DNA of 64,000 bases from Cellulomonas persica (GTDB lineage Bacteria; Actinomycetota; Actinomycetes; Actinomycetales; Cellulomonadaceae). The notes under the pieces are model-generated. The model saw only the letters and a program-made list of their open reading frames with translations, ran no database searches and was not told the DNA's origin. Positions 56,222-64,000 of the stretch are shown here, piece after piece (positions within the stretch are counted from its first letter, which is position 1; every line of letters begins with the position of its first letter). The position numbers were made by a program, and so were the translations under genes. The DNA is taken from assembly GCF_007989825.1 (NCBI RefSeq), contig NZ_BJUA01000010.1:111642-175641 (forward strand). The letters are read 5' to 3'.

Positions 56222-58734
56222 ATGTCCTCCTGGTCCTGGTCCGCGGCCTGGTCGACCGGCTCGTCGGCGCGCTCCACCGCGCCGATCCGGTGGACGGCGA
56301 CGGTCAGCTCCGACTCGCGGACGGGGTCGGCGGCCCGCAGCCGGCCGCCCTCGACGCGCAGCGGGCGCAGGAGGCGGCGTTCGGGACGCCCGGTGGGTCC
56401 GACGAGCTCGACCCACACGTTCGCGCGCTCGGCGGCGGCCTCGCGCAGGAGTGCCAACGCGTCGACGGGGTCGGCTGTTCCGGAACCGGCCCACGAACGC
56501 GCCGACGAGCCGGTCGTCGCCGTGCCGGTGGCGTCGGCCGCACTGCTCGTCGGCCCGACGAGGGTCGCGTCGTCGCCCGCGGCCGCGCGCGTGTGCGCGT
56601 CGGACGTGACCTGCGCGTCCGACGTGACCTGCTCGTCGGACGTCCCGCTGCGGGAGGCCGGGCGACGCGCGTCGCCCGGTTCGTCGGACGCGCGCAGCCG
56701 ACGGACCAGCGCGGCCGTGTCGACCTGGCGCGAGGCCACGGGGGCGAACGCGCGACGCGACCCGCGGCGGCGCGCACGCCGGACCGTGCGCTCGAGGTGC
56801 AGCACCTGCCCGTCGGGGGTCTCGGCCACGGGCGCGAGGCCGTGCGCGCGCAACGCCTCGACCACCTCGTGCGTGGAGGCCTGCGCGGCCAGCACGGTCG
56901 GAGCGAGCTGGAGCAGGCCGAGCTCGGCCAGGCGCGGGTCCTCCGCGAGGCCGGCGAGCAGGGCGGGGTCGTCGGCGCGCAGGTACGACGAGGCGGCGCC
57001 GGCGCGCAGCCGCCCGTGCCGGCGCGCGGCGTCCCGCACCAGGTACTCCAGGCCCTGCGGCACCGGGCCGCGCCCGAACGACGCGAGCGTGTCGAGCAGG
57101 TCGTCGGCGGTCAGTCCCTCGTCGAGCGCGCGGCGCACCGAGTCGGGCGTGAACCGCACGGTGATCGCGCCGCCGCGGGACTCGACCGTCGCGGCGCGGT
57201 CGATCAGCGCCTCGAGCTCGGGCGACGGGCGGCCGGGCACGATGCCCGTGAGGTCGCCCTGCAGCAGCAGGTCGCCGACCTCGGGGGACAGGCCCTGCGC
57301 GAACGCCTCGGCGGCGGCGTCGGGGTCGTGCGCGGCGATCGTCCGCTCGGTTCCGGTCGCGGCGCCGGTGGCAGGCCCGGGCGCGCGGGGGAGCAGCGCT
57401 CGGCCCGCCTCGCTGAGCGCACCCGCGCCCAGCACGCCGACGCGTGCGGCCTCCGTCAGCACCGACTCCACCGCGGTCAGCGGCGGCACCGAGCGCGGCG
57501 TCGCCCAGCCCAGCGCCCCGACGACCTCGTGCGCGCTCGGCGCGCGACCCGGGACCCGTGCGAGCACCCCCAGCACCGCGGCGCGCAGCCGCGGCGCCCA
57601 CGGCCGGGACAGCTCGGGGTCGAGCGCCGCGATCAACGAGCCGCGCTCGTCACGCGACCCCACGAGCCACGGCGTGCGCGTGGTCGCCAGCCACGCGGAC
57701 GCGAGCGCGACCCACCGCGTGGGCAGGTCGAGCCCCCGCCACGAGTCGAGCTCGACCGTCGGGACGAACGTCGCGGGCTCGTCGTCGTCCTGTGCCAGCA
57801 GCCCCGCCGCGAACGCGAGCTCGACGACGAACGCCGCCTCCCCCTCGTCGACCTCGAGGAGCTGCGCGGTGCGCCGCAGCTCGCGCACCGCGAGCCCGCC
57901 GGCCCGCAGCACGCCCGGCGGCTCGTGCTCCCACGCGCGCAGGAGCCGAGCGACGAGCCGCGCACACCGCTCGCCCGCGCTCGCCGACTCCGCGGCGACC
58001 GTCGCCGGTGCGCGCAGCGGGGAGCCCGTGAGGTCCGGCGGCGCCGCGACCTCGCGGTGCGTGCGGCCGCCCCGCAGCGCGAGCGCGACCGAGGCGGGCA
58101 GCAGGACGTGCCGGCCGCTGCCGCGCACGAGCAGCCCGCGCGCCACGAGCAGGGCGACCGCGTCGCCGGCGGTCGAGCCCGGCGCGGGGGCCAGGCCCAC
58201 GGGCGGCCCCCACATGAGGGCGTCGAGCACCGCGCGGGCGGGGGCGGCCAGCGGCTCGTCGTCGGACGGGAGCGTGACCGGCTCGGGCGGGCCGGCGACC
58301 TCGACGGCCAGACCCGCGGGATGCGCGTCGAGCAGGTCGCCCAGCCCGGGCGCCACCCGCAGCCGGGCCCCGCCCGCCGCCGACGCGGCGGTCCCGGCGG
58401 CGTGGTCGTCCGACGCGTCGGTGTCGGGGTAGAGCAGCGCGAGGGCGAGCGCGTCGTCGACCGCGCGCGCGACCTCGTCGTGCGGGCCGCCCGCGACCGC
58501 GTCCTGCAGCCGCGTGCTCGTCGCCCCGTCGAGCACGACCGCGGCCTCGAGGACCTGCAGCACCACGGCGTCCACGGACGCGAGCGCGCGCTCGAGGCTC
58601 GCCCGGCCCGTCGCGCGCACCGCGAGCGACGTGACGTTGCCCGGCGACGGCGAGGCGAGGTCCGGGCGGCGCGCGAGCAGCGCGCCGAGACGCTCGTCGG
58701 ACGACGACCGCAGGAACCCGGTGAACGTGGACAT
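56218..58734 (-). CDS. Helicase-associated protein partner of XPB
   Basis: 838 residues. The large actinobacterial protein always next to bacterial XPB, often called helicase-associated domain protein (XPB/Ssl2-like N-terminal region). The N-terminus is FTGFLRSSSDERLGALLARRPDL. Several winged-helix-like segments follow, with a conserved C-terminal region (LGLLQLAPTVLAAQASTHEVVEALR, VLHLERTVRRARRRG). A low-complexity Thr/Ser/Asp segment with repeated Thr-Ser-Asp-x-Gln-Val units lies at about 690-745. No nuclease or helicase motif is seen. ATG at 58734 supported by minus-strand TATCGT 7 nt upstream. Confidence 0.85.
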   Translation of the reverse strand: MSTFTGFLRSSSDERLGALLARRPDLASPSPGNVTSLAVRATGRASLERALASVDAVVLQVLEAAVVLDGATSTRLQDAVAGGPHDEVARAVDDALALALLYPDTDASDDHAAGTAASAAGGARLRVAPGLGDLLDAHPAGLAVEVAGPPEPVTLPSDDEPLAAPARAVLDALMWGPPVGLAPAPGSTAGDAVALLVARGLLVRGSGRHVLLPASVALALRGGRTHREVAAPPDLTGSPLRAPATVAAESASAGERCARLVARLLRAWEHEPPGVLRAGGLAVRELRRTAQLLEVDEGEAAFVVELAFAAGLLAQDDDEPATFVPTVELDSWRGLDLPTRWVALASAWLATTRTPWLVGSRDERGSLIAALDPELSRPWAPRLRAAVLGVLARVPGRAPSAHEVVGALGWATPRSVPPLTAVESVLTEAARVGVLGAGALSEAGRALLPRAPGPATGAATGTERTIAAHDPDAAAEAFAQGLSPEVGDLLLQGDLTGIVPGRPSPELEALIDRAATVESRGGAITVRFTPDSVRRALDEGLTADDLLDTLASFGRGPVPQGLEYLVRDAARRHGRLRAGAASSYLRADDPALLAGLAEDPRLAELGLLQLAPTVLAAQASTHEVVEALRAHGLAPVAETPDGQVLHLERTVRRARRRGSRRAFAPVASRQVDTAALVRRLRASDEPGDARRPASRSGTSDEQVTSDAQVTSDAHTRAAAGDDATLVGPTSSAADATGTATTGSSARSWAGSGTADPVDALALLREAAAERANVWVELVGPTGRPERRLLRPLRVEGGRLRAADPVRESELTVAVHRIGAVERADEPVDQAADQDQEDM

Positions 58735-58741
58735 CCGCACC

Positions 58742-58747
58742 ACGATA
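58742..58747 (-). promoter_or_regulatory. Candidate -10 box TATCGT for the helicase-partner operon
   Basis: Minus-strand TATCGT is exactly 7 nt before the ATG at 58734. Confidence 0.55.
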
Positions 58748-58912
58748 CGTGGCACCCGCTCGCGCGCGCCGGGGCGGTCGGCCACCGGAGCCCGCGAGGG
58801 ACGGTGGTGGCTGCGGCAGCTGCGGGGCCTGCGGGACCTGCGGGACCTGCGGCCACGAGGCATCGGGCGAAGAGGGATAACGTCAGCCCGACGGACGCGC
58901 GAGGAGGACGAC

Positions 58913-60118
58913 GTGAGCGAGCTGACCGGGCTGTACGAGGACGCGCAGGCGATGCTGCCGGAGCTGGCGGCGCTGCGGCACGAGCTGCACAAGGTGCCCG
59001 AGCTCGCGCTCGACCTGCCCAAGACGCAGGCGCTCGTACTCGACGCCTTGGACGGGCTCGGCCTCGAGGTCACGGTCGGCGACGGGCTGAGCTCGGTCGT
59101 CGCGGTGCTCCACGGCGCGCGCCCCGGACCTGCGGTGCTGCTGCGCGGCGACATGGACGCCCTGCCCGTGACCGAGCAGACCGGCGAGCCGTTCAGCTCC
59201 GAGCACGACGGGCTCATGCACGCGTGCGGGCACGACATGCACGTCGCAGGCCTCGTCGGTGCGGCCCGCCTGCTCGCCGCGCGTCGCGACGAGATCGCCG
59301 GGTCGGTGGTCTTCATGTTCCAGCCCGGTGAGGAGGGCGACGGCGGCGCCGAGCTGATGATCCGCGACGGCGTGCTCGACGCCGCGGGTCAGCGCGTGGT
59401 CGGCGCGTACGGCGTGCACGTCTCGTCGGGGCTGCTGCCGGGCGGTGTGGTCGGCGGACGGCCCGGGACGCTCATGGCCGCACCCGACTCCGTGACCGTC
59501 ACCGTGCGCGGCGCGGGCGGGCACGGCTCGGCGCCCCACCGCGCGCTCGACCCCGTGCCCGTCGCCGCGGAGATCGTCCTCGCGCTGCAGGCCATGGTCA
59601 CGCGGCGGTTCGACGTGTTCGACCCGGTCGTCGTGACCGTCGGCTCGATGCACGCCGGCACGGCGAACAACGTCATCCCCGCGACCGCGACGCTCGAGAT
59701 CACCGTCCGCACGTTCTTCGAGGCCACGTGGCTCGCCGCTCCCGAGCGGCTGCGCGAGGTGTGCGAGCACGTCGCGGCCGCGCACGGCCTGACCGCGGAC
59801 GTCGACTACCAGCGCGGCTACCCGGTCACGGTCAACGACCCGCACGAGCTCGAGCGCACCGCGCGCCTGACGCGTGAGCTGCTCGGCGGCGACGCGTGGT
59901 TCGAGATGCCGGCGCCGCTCGCGGGCGGCGAGGACTTCTCGTACGTGCTGCAGGAGGTGCCGGGTGCGTTCGTGTTCGTCAGCGCCCTGACGCCGGGTGC
60001 CGACCCCGCGACCGCCGCGTACAACCACTCGCCGCACGCGCGGTTCGACGACTCGGCCCTCGCGACGAGCGCCTCGCTGCTGGCCGCGCTCGCGCTGGAC
60101 CGCATCGCCGAGGGCTGA
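58913..60118 (+). CDS. M20-family amidohydrolase/peptidase
   Basis: 401 residues. Zinc-dependent M20D amidohydrolase. RHELHKVPELALDLPKT at the start, LRGDMDALPVTEQTG, HACGHDMHVAGLVGAARLLA (metal His and Asp), FQPGEEGDGGAELMI (catalytic Glu), and GGEDFSYVLQEVPGAFVF near the end. Family members release acyl groups from N-acyl amino acids, hippurate or indole-acetyl amino acids; the substrate is unknown. GTG with GAGGAGG 6 nt upstream. It is transcribed divergently from the helicase pair. Confidence 0.92.
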   Translation: MSELTGLYEDAQAMLPELAALRHELHKVPELALDLPKTQALVLDALDGLGLEVTVGDGLSSVVAVLHGARPGPAVLLRGDMDALPVTEQTGEPFSSEHDGLMHACGHDMHVAGLVGAARLLAARRDEIAGSVVFMFQPGEEGDGGAELMIRDGVLDAAGQRVVGAYGVHVSSGLLPGGVVGGRPGTLMAAPDSVTVTVRGAGGHGSAPHRALDPVPVAAEIVLALQAMVTRRFDVFDPVVVTVGSMHAGTANNVIPATATLEITVRTFFEATWLAAPERLREVCEHVAAAHGLTADVDYQRGYPVTVNDPHELERTARLTRELLGGDAWFEMPAPLAGGEDFSYVLQEVPGAFVFVSALTPGADPATAAYNHSPHARFDDSALATSASLLAALALDRIAEG

Positions 60119-60196
60119 CCCCGCCGCCGAGGGCGGGACGAGCTCCAGCAGACAGGACGCTCGGCGCCGAGGACGGAAAGGTCGTGCGCGGGCCGG

Positions 60197-60202
60197 TAGC
60201 CT
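60197..60202 (+). promoter_or_regulatory. Candidate -10 box TAGCCT for the second cold-shock gene
   Basis: TAGCCT 37 nt before the GTG at 60240, implying a leader of about 30 nt. Confidence 0.4.
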
Positions 60203-60239
60203 TGCTCCGACGTAGCACTACTCACGACAGGGGTCCGCC

Positions 60240-60623
60240 GTGCCTACCGGCAAGGTCAAGTGGTTCGACACCGAGCGCGGGTTCGGGTTCATCGCTGCCG
60301 ACGACGGCGGCGAGGTGTTCCTGCACGCCTCGGCGCTGCCTGCCGGCGTGACGGCACCCAAGCCGGGCACCAAGGTGGACTTCGGCGTCGCCGACGGCAA
60401 GCGCGGGCCGCAGGCGCTGTCCGTCAAGCTCCTCGACCCGATCCCGTCCGTGGCCAAGGCGCAGCGTCGCAAGCCCGACGAGATGGTCGTGCTCGTCGAG
60501 GACCTCATCAAGGTCCTCGACCGGGTCGGCGGCGACCTGCGCCGCGGCCGCTACCCCGACCCGGCGCGCGGCAAGGCGTACGCGACCGCCCTGCGTGCCG
60601 TCGCTGACGAGCTCGAGGGCTGA
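60240..60623 (+). CDS. Cold-shock domain protein with C-terminal extension
   Basis: 127 residues, nearly twice a normal Csp. The OB-fold (1-68) has GKVKWFDTERGFGFIAADDGGEVFLHASAL with both RNP motifs. Residues 75-127 form a helical extension (KAQRRKPDEMVVLVEDLIKVLDRVGGDLRRGRY and a final helix) seen in some actinobacterial Csp proteins. Nucleic-acid binding is clear, the role of the extension is not. It precedes DUF3027 by 2 nt, so they are co-expressed. Confidence 0.92.
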   Translation: MPTGKVKWFDTERGFGFIAADDGGEVFLHASALPAGVTAPKPGTKVDFGVADGKRGPQALSVKLLDPIPSVAKAQRRKPDEMVVLVEDLIKVLDRVGGDLRRGRYPDPARGKAYATALRAVADELEG

Positions 60624-60625
60624 CC

Positions 60626-61924
60626 ATGGCCACCGCCACGCGGACCAAGGACGCCGTGCTGACCTCGGCGGTCGACCTCGCACGTGAGGTCGCGATCGAG
60701 ATCGCCGTCGACCCTTCCGACGTGGGCGAGCACCTCGGCGTCGTCGTCGAGGGTGAGCGGCTCGTCTCGCACCGGTTCGCGTGCCTGTCGCGGGGGTACC
60801 GCGGCTGGGAGTGGACCGTCACGGTCGCCCGCGTGCCGCGCGGCCGCACCGCCACGGTCTGCGAGGCCGAGCTCCTGCCCGGACCGGACGCGATCCTCGG
60901 CCAGCCGTGGGTGCCGTGGTCCGAGCGCCTGCGCCCGGGGGACATCGGCCCCGGCGACGTGCTCCCGTTCCGCGCCGACGACCCGCGCCTCGAGCCCGGG
61001 TGGACCCCGACGGGTGACCCCGAGCTCGACGAGGTCGCGATCGACGAGCTGGCGCTCGCCCGCGTGCGGGTCCTGTCGCCGCAGGGCCGCGACGAGGCCG
61101 CCGAGCGCTGGTACCGCGGATCGCGCGGCCCGACGAGCGCCGGCGCGCTCGCGTCCGCGGCCGCGTGCTGGTCGTGCGGGTTCCTCGTCCCGCTGCAGGG
61201 CGCGCTCGGCACGGTGTTCGGTGTCTGCGCGAACGAGTGGTCGCCCGACGACGGCCGGGTCGTGTCCCTCGACCACGGCTGCGGCGCGCACTCCGAGACG
61301 GACGTCGAGCCGGCGCCCAGCGAGTGGCCCAGCCCCGACCCGCTCATCGACGAGCTGCGCGTCGAGCTGGTCACCCCGTCCCCGTCGTCCGACGAGACGC
61401 GTGCGTCCACCGACGCCGCCGTCGAGCCCGCCGACGAGGTTGCGGCGTCGGCCGACGAGCGCCCCCCGTCCGGCGTCGACGACGCGTCCGACGCTCCAGC
61501 CGACGACGTCGCCGAGACTCCCGACGCCGCCACCGTCGCGGCCGAGCTCGCGCTCGAGACGCCGACCGTCACGTCCGACGCGGACGCGCTCAGCGACGAG
61601 GTCGCGACCGGCACGGAGCCCATCGCGGCGGACCCCGCTGACGCGGCATCGGCAGTCGACGAGCCCGGTGCCCCGGCGCTGCTCGTCGACGTCCACACGG
61701 AGGCGCCCGTCGCCGCGAGCGGCGACGCCGAGGCGACGTCGGACGCGGTCGTCGACGTGGTCACCCTCGACGTGGTCGTCGAGACCGATGCCGAGACCGC
61801 CGGCCGCGCAGCCGACAGCCCCGACGGCGTCGCCGACGCGAACGCCGACGGTGACGGCTCTGCCGACGCGACCGACGAGGGCGTCGCTGACGCCGGGACC
61901 GGCTCGCCCGACGCGGAGCAGTGA
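60626..61924 (+). CDS. DUF3027 domain protein
   Basis: 432 residues. The DUF3027 region covers about 1-235, with CLSRGYRGWEWTVTVARVPRG, LPGPDAILGQPWVPW and the cysteine-containing segment CWSCGF...FGVCANEWSPDD...DHGCGAHSE, which may bind a metal. The remaining 200 residues are Ala/Asp/Glu/Val-rich low complexity, probably disordered. Actinobacterial family of unknown function. ATG 2 nt after the csp stop; the stop overlaps the next gene (GTGA). Confidence 0.85.
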   Translation: MATATRTKDAVLTSAVDLAREVAIEIAVDPSDVGEHLGVVVEGERLVSHRFACLSRGYRGWEWTVTVARVPRGRTATVCEAELLPGPDAILGQPWVPWSERLRPGDIGPGDVLPFRADDPRLEPGWTPTGDPELDEVAIDELALARVRVLSPQGRDEAAERWYRGSRGPTSAGALASAAACWSCGFLVPLQGALGTVFGVCANEWSPDDGRVVSLDHGCGAHSETDVEPAPSEWPSPDPLIDELRVELVTPSPSSDETRASTDAAVEPADEVAASADERPPSGVDDASDAPADDVAETPDAATVAAELALETPTVTSDADALSDEVATGTEPIAADPADAASAVDEPGAPALLVDVHTEAPVAASGDAEATSDAVVDVVTLDVVVETDAETAGRAADSPDGVADANADGDGSADATDEGVADAGTGSPDAEQ

Positions 61925-64000
61925 CGCAGGACCGGTTCGGCACCGCCGCGCTCCGTGCGGCGGCCCTGACCGCCTGGCGGGCCTCGCCTGCGCGTCTGCG
62001 TGAGGACGCGAACGTCGAGGAGGACCATGCGCGCGGCTACTACCGCGACCGTGTGATCGTCGAGCTCGCGCAGAACGCCGCGGACGCCGCGGTCCGTGCC
62101 GGTGTCCCCGGTCGGCTCCTGCTGCGGCTCGCGCACACCGACGAGGGCACGACGCTCGTCGCCGCCAACACCGGCACCCCGCTCGACGAGACGGGCGTCG
62201 CGGCGCTGTCCTCGATGCGGGCCTCGGCGAAGCGCGGCCAGGCGGGGGTCGTCGGCCGGTACGGCGTGGGCTTCGCGGCCGTGCGAGCGGTGTCCGACGA
62301 GATCAGCGTGCTCTCGACGTCGGGAGCCGTGCGCTTCTCGCTCGCGGACACCGCCGCGGAGCTCGCGGACGCCGCCGCCGAGGTCCGCGGCCTGGCGCAG
62401 GAGGTCGTGCGGCGTGACGGGTCGCTGCCCGCGCTGCGTCTGCCCTTCCCCGCCGAGGGGCGTCCGCCGGAGGGCTTCGACACCGCGGTGGTGCTCACCG
62501 TGCGCGACGAGGTCGCGGCCGACGAGGTGCGTGCGCTGCTGCACGCCGTCGACGACGCGCTCCTGCTCGCGCTGCCGGGTCTGACCGAGGTCGTCGTCGA
62601 GGACGAGACGTCCGACGGCGGACCGCGCCGTGTGGCCGACGTGACCTCGCGGTGGTTCGTCGCGACCGCGCAGGGCGACGTTCCGCGCGAGCTGCTCGCC
62701 GACCGCCCGGTCGAGGAGCGCGACGCGGCCCGGTGGCGCGTGACCTGGGCGGTGCTGCGGGATGCGGTGCCCTCCGCCGACCGCGCCCCCGACCCGTTCG
62801 CCGACGCCGCGCGGGGGCCCGCCGCGGCCTCGCGCGTGGTGCACGCCCCGACCCCGACCGACGAGCCGCTCGACCTGCCCGCGCTGCTCGTCGCGACGCT
62901 CCCGCTCGACCCGACGCGTCGCCACGTCGCCCCCGGGCGCCTGACCGACGAGCTCCTGCGCCACGCCGCTGACGTGTACGCGCACCTCGCCGAGCAGCTC
63001 GCGCAGGAGGGCCGCGACCCGCTCGTGCTCGTCCCGACGACCCTGCCGGCCGGCCCCCTCGAGACGGCCCTGCGCCCCCTCCTCGTCGACCGCCTCGCCA
63101 CCGCCCCGATCCTCACCCCCGCCACCCAGCACCGGGTCCGTCCCGAGCTGCCGGACGCCGGAGCATCCAAGGGTTCGTCGGACGACGACGCCGCGTCCCA
63201 GCGCTCGCTCCAGCCTGGGCGGCCGGGTGTCGGGGTGGCCCTTGGGTCGGTCTCGTCCGGGGACTCGGGTGGGGCGTCCGGGCGGGTCGGGGACGGAGAC
63301 GGCGAAGGGCGGGCCGAGGTCCGGCTGGTCGCGCCGCGGAGGGCTGTGGCCGTCGCCGGGGGTGGGCCTGCCGAGGCGCTGGCTGTGCTGGGGCGGCCGG
63401 TCGGTGGGCTCGTCGTCGTGCCGGGCGGACGGGAGGCGCAGGCGCGGCTGCTCGGCGTCGACGTGCGCCCGCTCGCGGACCTGGTCGAGCAGCTGGGCGC
63501 CGACGACGACTGGTCCGCGCTCTACGACGCCCTCGACGCCCTGGCGGCGGCCGACCCCGCGGGGCTCGAGTCGCTCGCGAACGTGCCCGTCCTGCTCGCG
63601 GACGGTCGCCTGGTCCGAGGCCCGCGCGGGACGGTCATGCTGGACGCCGAGCTCGCGTCGTCGGTCGAGCCGGTGGTCGGCACCCTGGCTCGCTGGGGCG
63701 TGCGCGTGATCGACGCGGGCGCCGCGCACCCGCTGCTCGAGCGGCTGGGCGCGCAGGTGCCGGACGCCCTGGGGCTGCTGAGGCTCCCGCCCGTCCGGCA
63801 GGCGGTGCTCGCGTGGGACGAGGACGACGAGCTCGACGAACCCGACCTCACGACGACCGTGCTCACGCTCGTCGCCGCGGCCCTCCCGCCGCGCGACCCG
63901 GCGCGATGGACGGCGACTACCGGCGCCGCGCAGGCGCTGCCCGGTGACGTCCGCGAGTGGCTCGCGCTCCTGCCGATCGGCGCGGCGACCGGCGAGCGGG
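61921..64000 (+). CDS. Large sacsin/HSP90-like ATPase protein (3' end outside window)
   Basis: The frame is open to the window end, giving 693 residues of an incomplete protein. The GHKL ATPase fold is at the N-terminus: N-box VIVELAQNAADAAVRAG (about 46-62), VAANTGTPLDETGV for the nucleotide Asp/Gly region, and lid GRYGVGFAAVRAVSD (about 112-126). This matches sacsin N-terminal-type ATPases. The remaining parts are alpha-beta with a Gly/Ser/Asp-rich linker at about 420-460. Probable chaperone-like ATPase; no client is known. It follows DUF3027 with GTGA overlap, and csp-DUF3027-ATPase looks like a conserved unit. Confidence 0.8.
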   Translation, partial: MTQDRFGTAALRAAALTAWRASPARLREDANVEEDHARGYYRDRVIVELAQNAADAAVRAGVPGRLLLRLAHTDEGTTLVAANTGTPLDETGVAALSSMRASAKRGQAGVVGRYGVGFAAVRAVSDEISVLSTSGAVRFSLADTAAELADAAAEVRGLAQEVVRRDGSLPALRLPFPAEGRPPEGFDTAVVLTVRDEVAADEVRALLHAVDDALLLALPGLTEVVVEDETSDGGPRRVADVTSRWFVATAQGDVPRELLADRPVEERDAARWRVTWAVLRDAVPSADRAPDPFADAARGPAAASRVVHAPTPTDEPLDLPALLVATLPLDPTRRHVAPGRLTDELLRHAADVYAHLAEQLAQEGRDPLVLVPTTLPAGPLETALRPLLVDRLATAPILTPATQHRVRPELPDAGASKGSSDDDAASQRSLQPGRPGVGVALGSVSSGDSGGASGRVGDGDGEGRAEVRLVAPRRAVAVAGGGPAEALAVLGRPVGGLVVVPGGREAQARLLGVDVRPLADLVEQLGADDDWSALYDALDALAAADPAGLESLANVPVLLADGRLVRGPRGTVMLDAELASSVEPVVGTLARWGVRVIDAGAAHPLLERLGAQVPDALGLLRLPPVRQAVLAWDEDDELDEPDLTTTVLTLVAAALPPRDPARWTATTGAAQALPGDVREWLALLPIGAATGER

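Overview
The window is very GC-rich DNA with strongly GC-biased third codon positions, frequent GTG starts and many ATGA/GTGA overlaps. Gene content includes a GroEL preceded by CIRCE boxes, DUF4032, DUF3027, DUF3263 and LytR_C proteins, a bacterial XPB-type helicase with its helicase-associated partner, and an MsiK-like sugar ATPase. This points to a high-GC actinobacterium of the Micrococcales, most likely Cellulomonas or a relative. The genus is an inference; no rRNA is present. The window looks like ordinary chromosome. I see no insertion sequence, prophage, CRISPR array or replication origin.

Layout. 1-5000: end of an MFS transporter, a PLP fold-III amino-acid enzyme, cysS, rlmB and cutC, all on +. 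5058-11663: a minus-strand group (DUF4032, MsiK-like ATPase, anchored beta-propeller protein, otsB, otsA). 11894-15184: membrane Ser/Thr kinase, membrane-anchored DsbA-like protein and tRNA-Thr(UGU). 15210-23875: an accessory region with a divergent LuxR-type response regulator and histidine kinase, then two gene sets each built around a SipW-like Ser/His signal peptidase and small exported proteins carrying SipW-type leaders, with a GDSL hydrolase between them. 23872-31463: ung, DUF3263, LytR_C, cold-shock protein, GH15-like hydrolase, groEL, VanZ-like, SIMPL and a 55-residue ORF. 31472-48701: aminotransferase, then a long same-strand nitrogen locus urtABCDE - gntR - urea carboxylase - ureABCFGD - nikM/cbiM. 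48698-53337: lactate dehydrogenase, DUF4031, HD-domain protein and an OmpR-type two-component pair. 53521-64000: glutamine amidotransferase, small protein, XPB helicase with partner, M20 amidohydrolase, cold-shock protein, DUF3027 and a truncated sacsin-like ATPase.

How it works together. The nitrogen locus imports urea (UrtABCDE), splits it with nickel urease (UreABC, matured by UreFGD, nickel possibly through the NikM-like protein), and also encodes an ATP-dependent urea carboxylase, yet no allophanate hydrolase is present here. The urt and urea-carboxylase promoters share the same two-part architecture (a GAAAC-containing 12-mer exactly 5 nt upstream of the -10, and a TGTATAC palindrome just downstream), and an FCD-type GntR regulator gene lies between them.

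The twin SipW-like loci beside a two-component system are the best candidate for a poorly described system, possibly an extracellular fibre or sheath. That function is inferred only from TasA/SipW precedent.

Many genes have a TANNNT box 6-8 nt upstream of the start codon, which suggests leaderless transcripts and was used to choose several starts.
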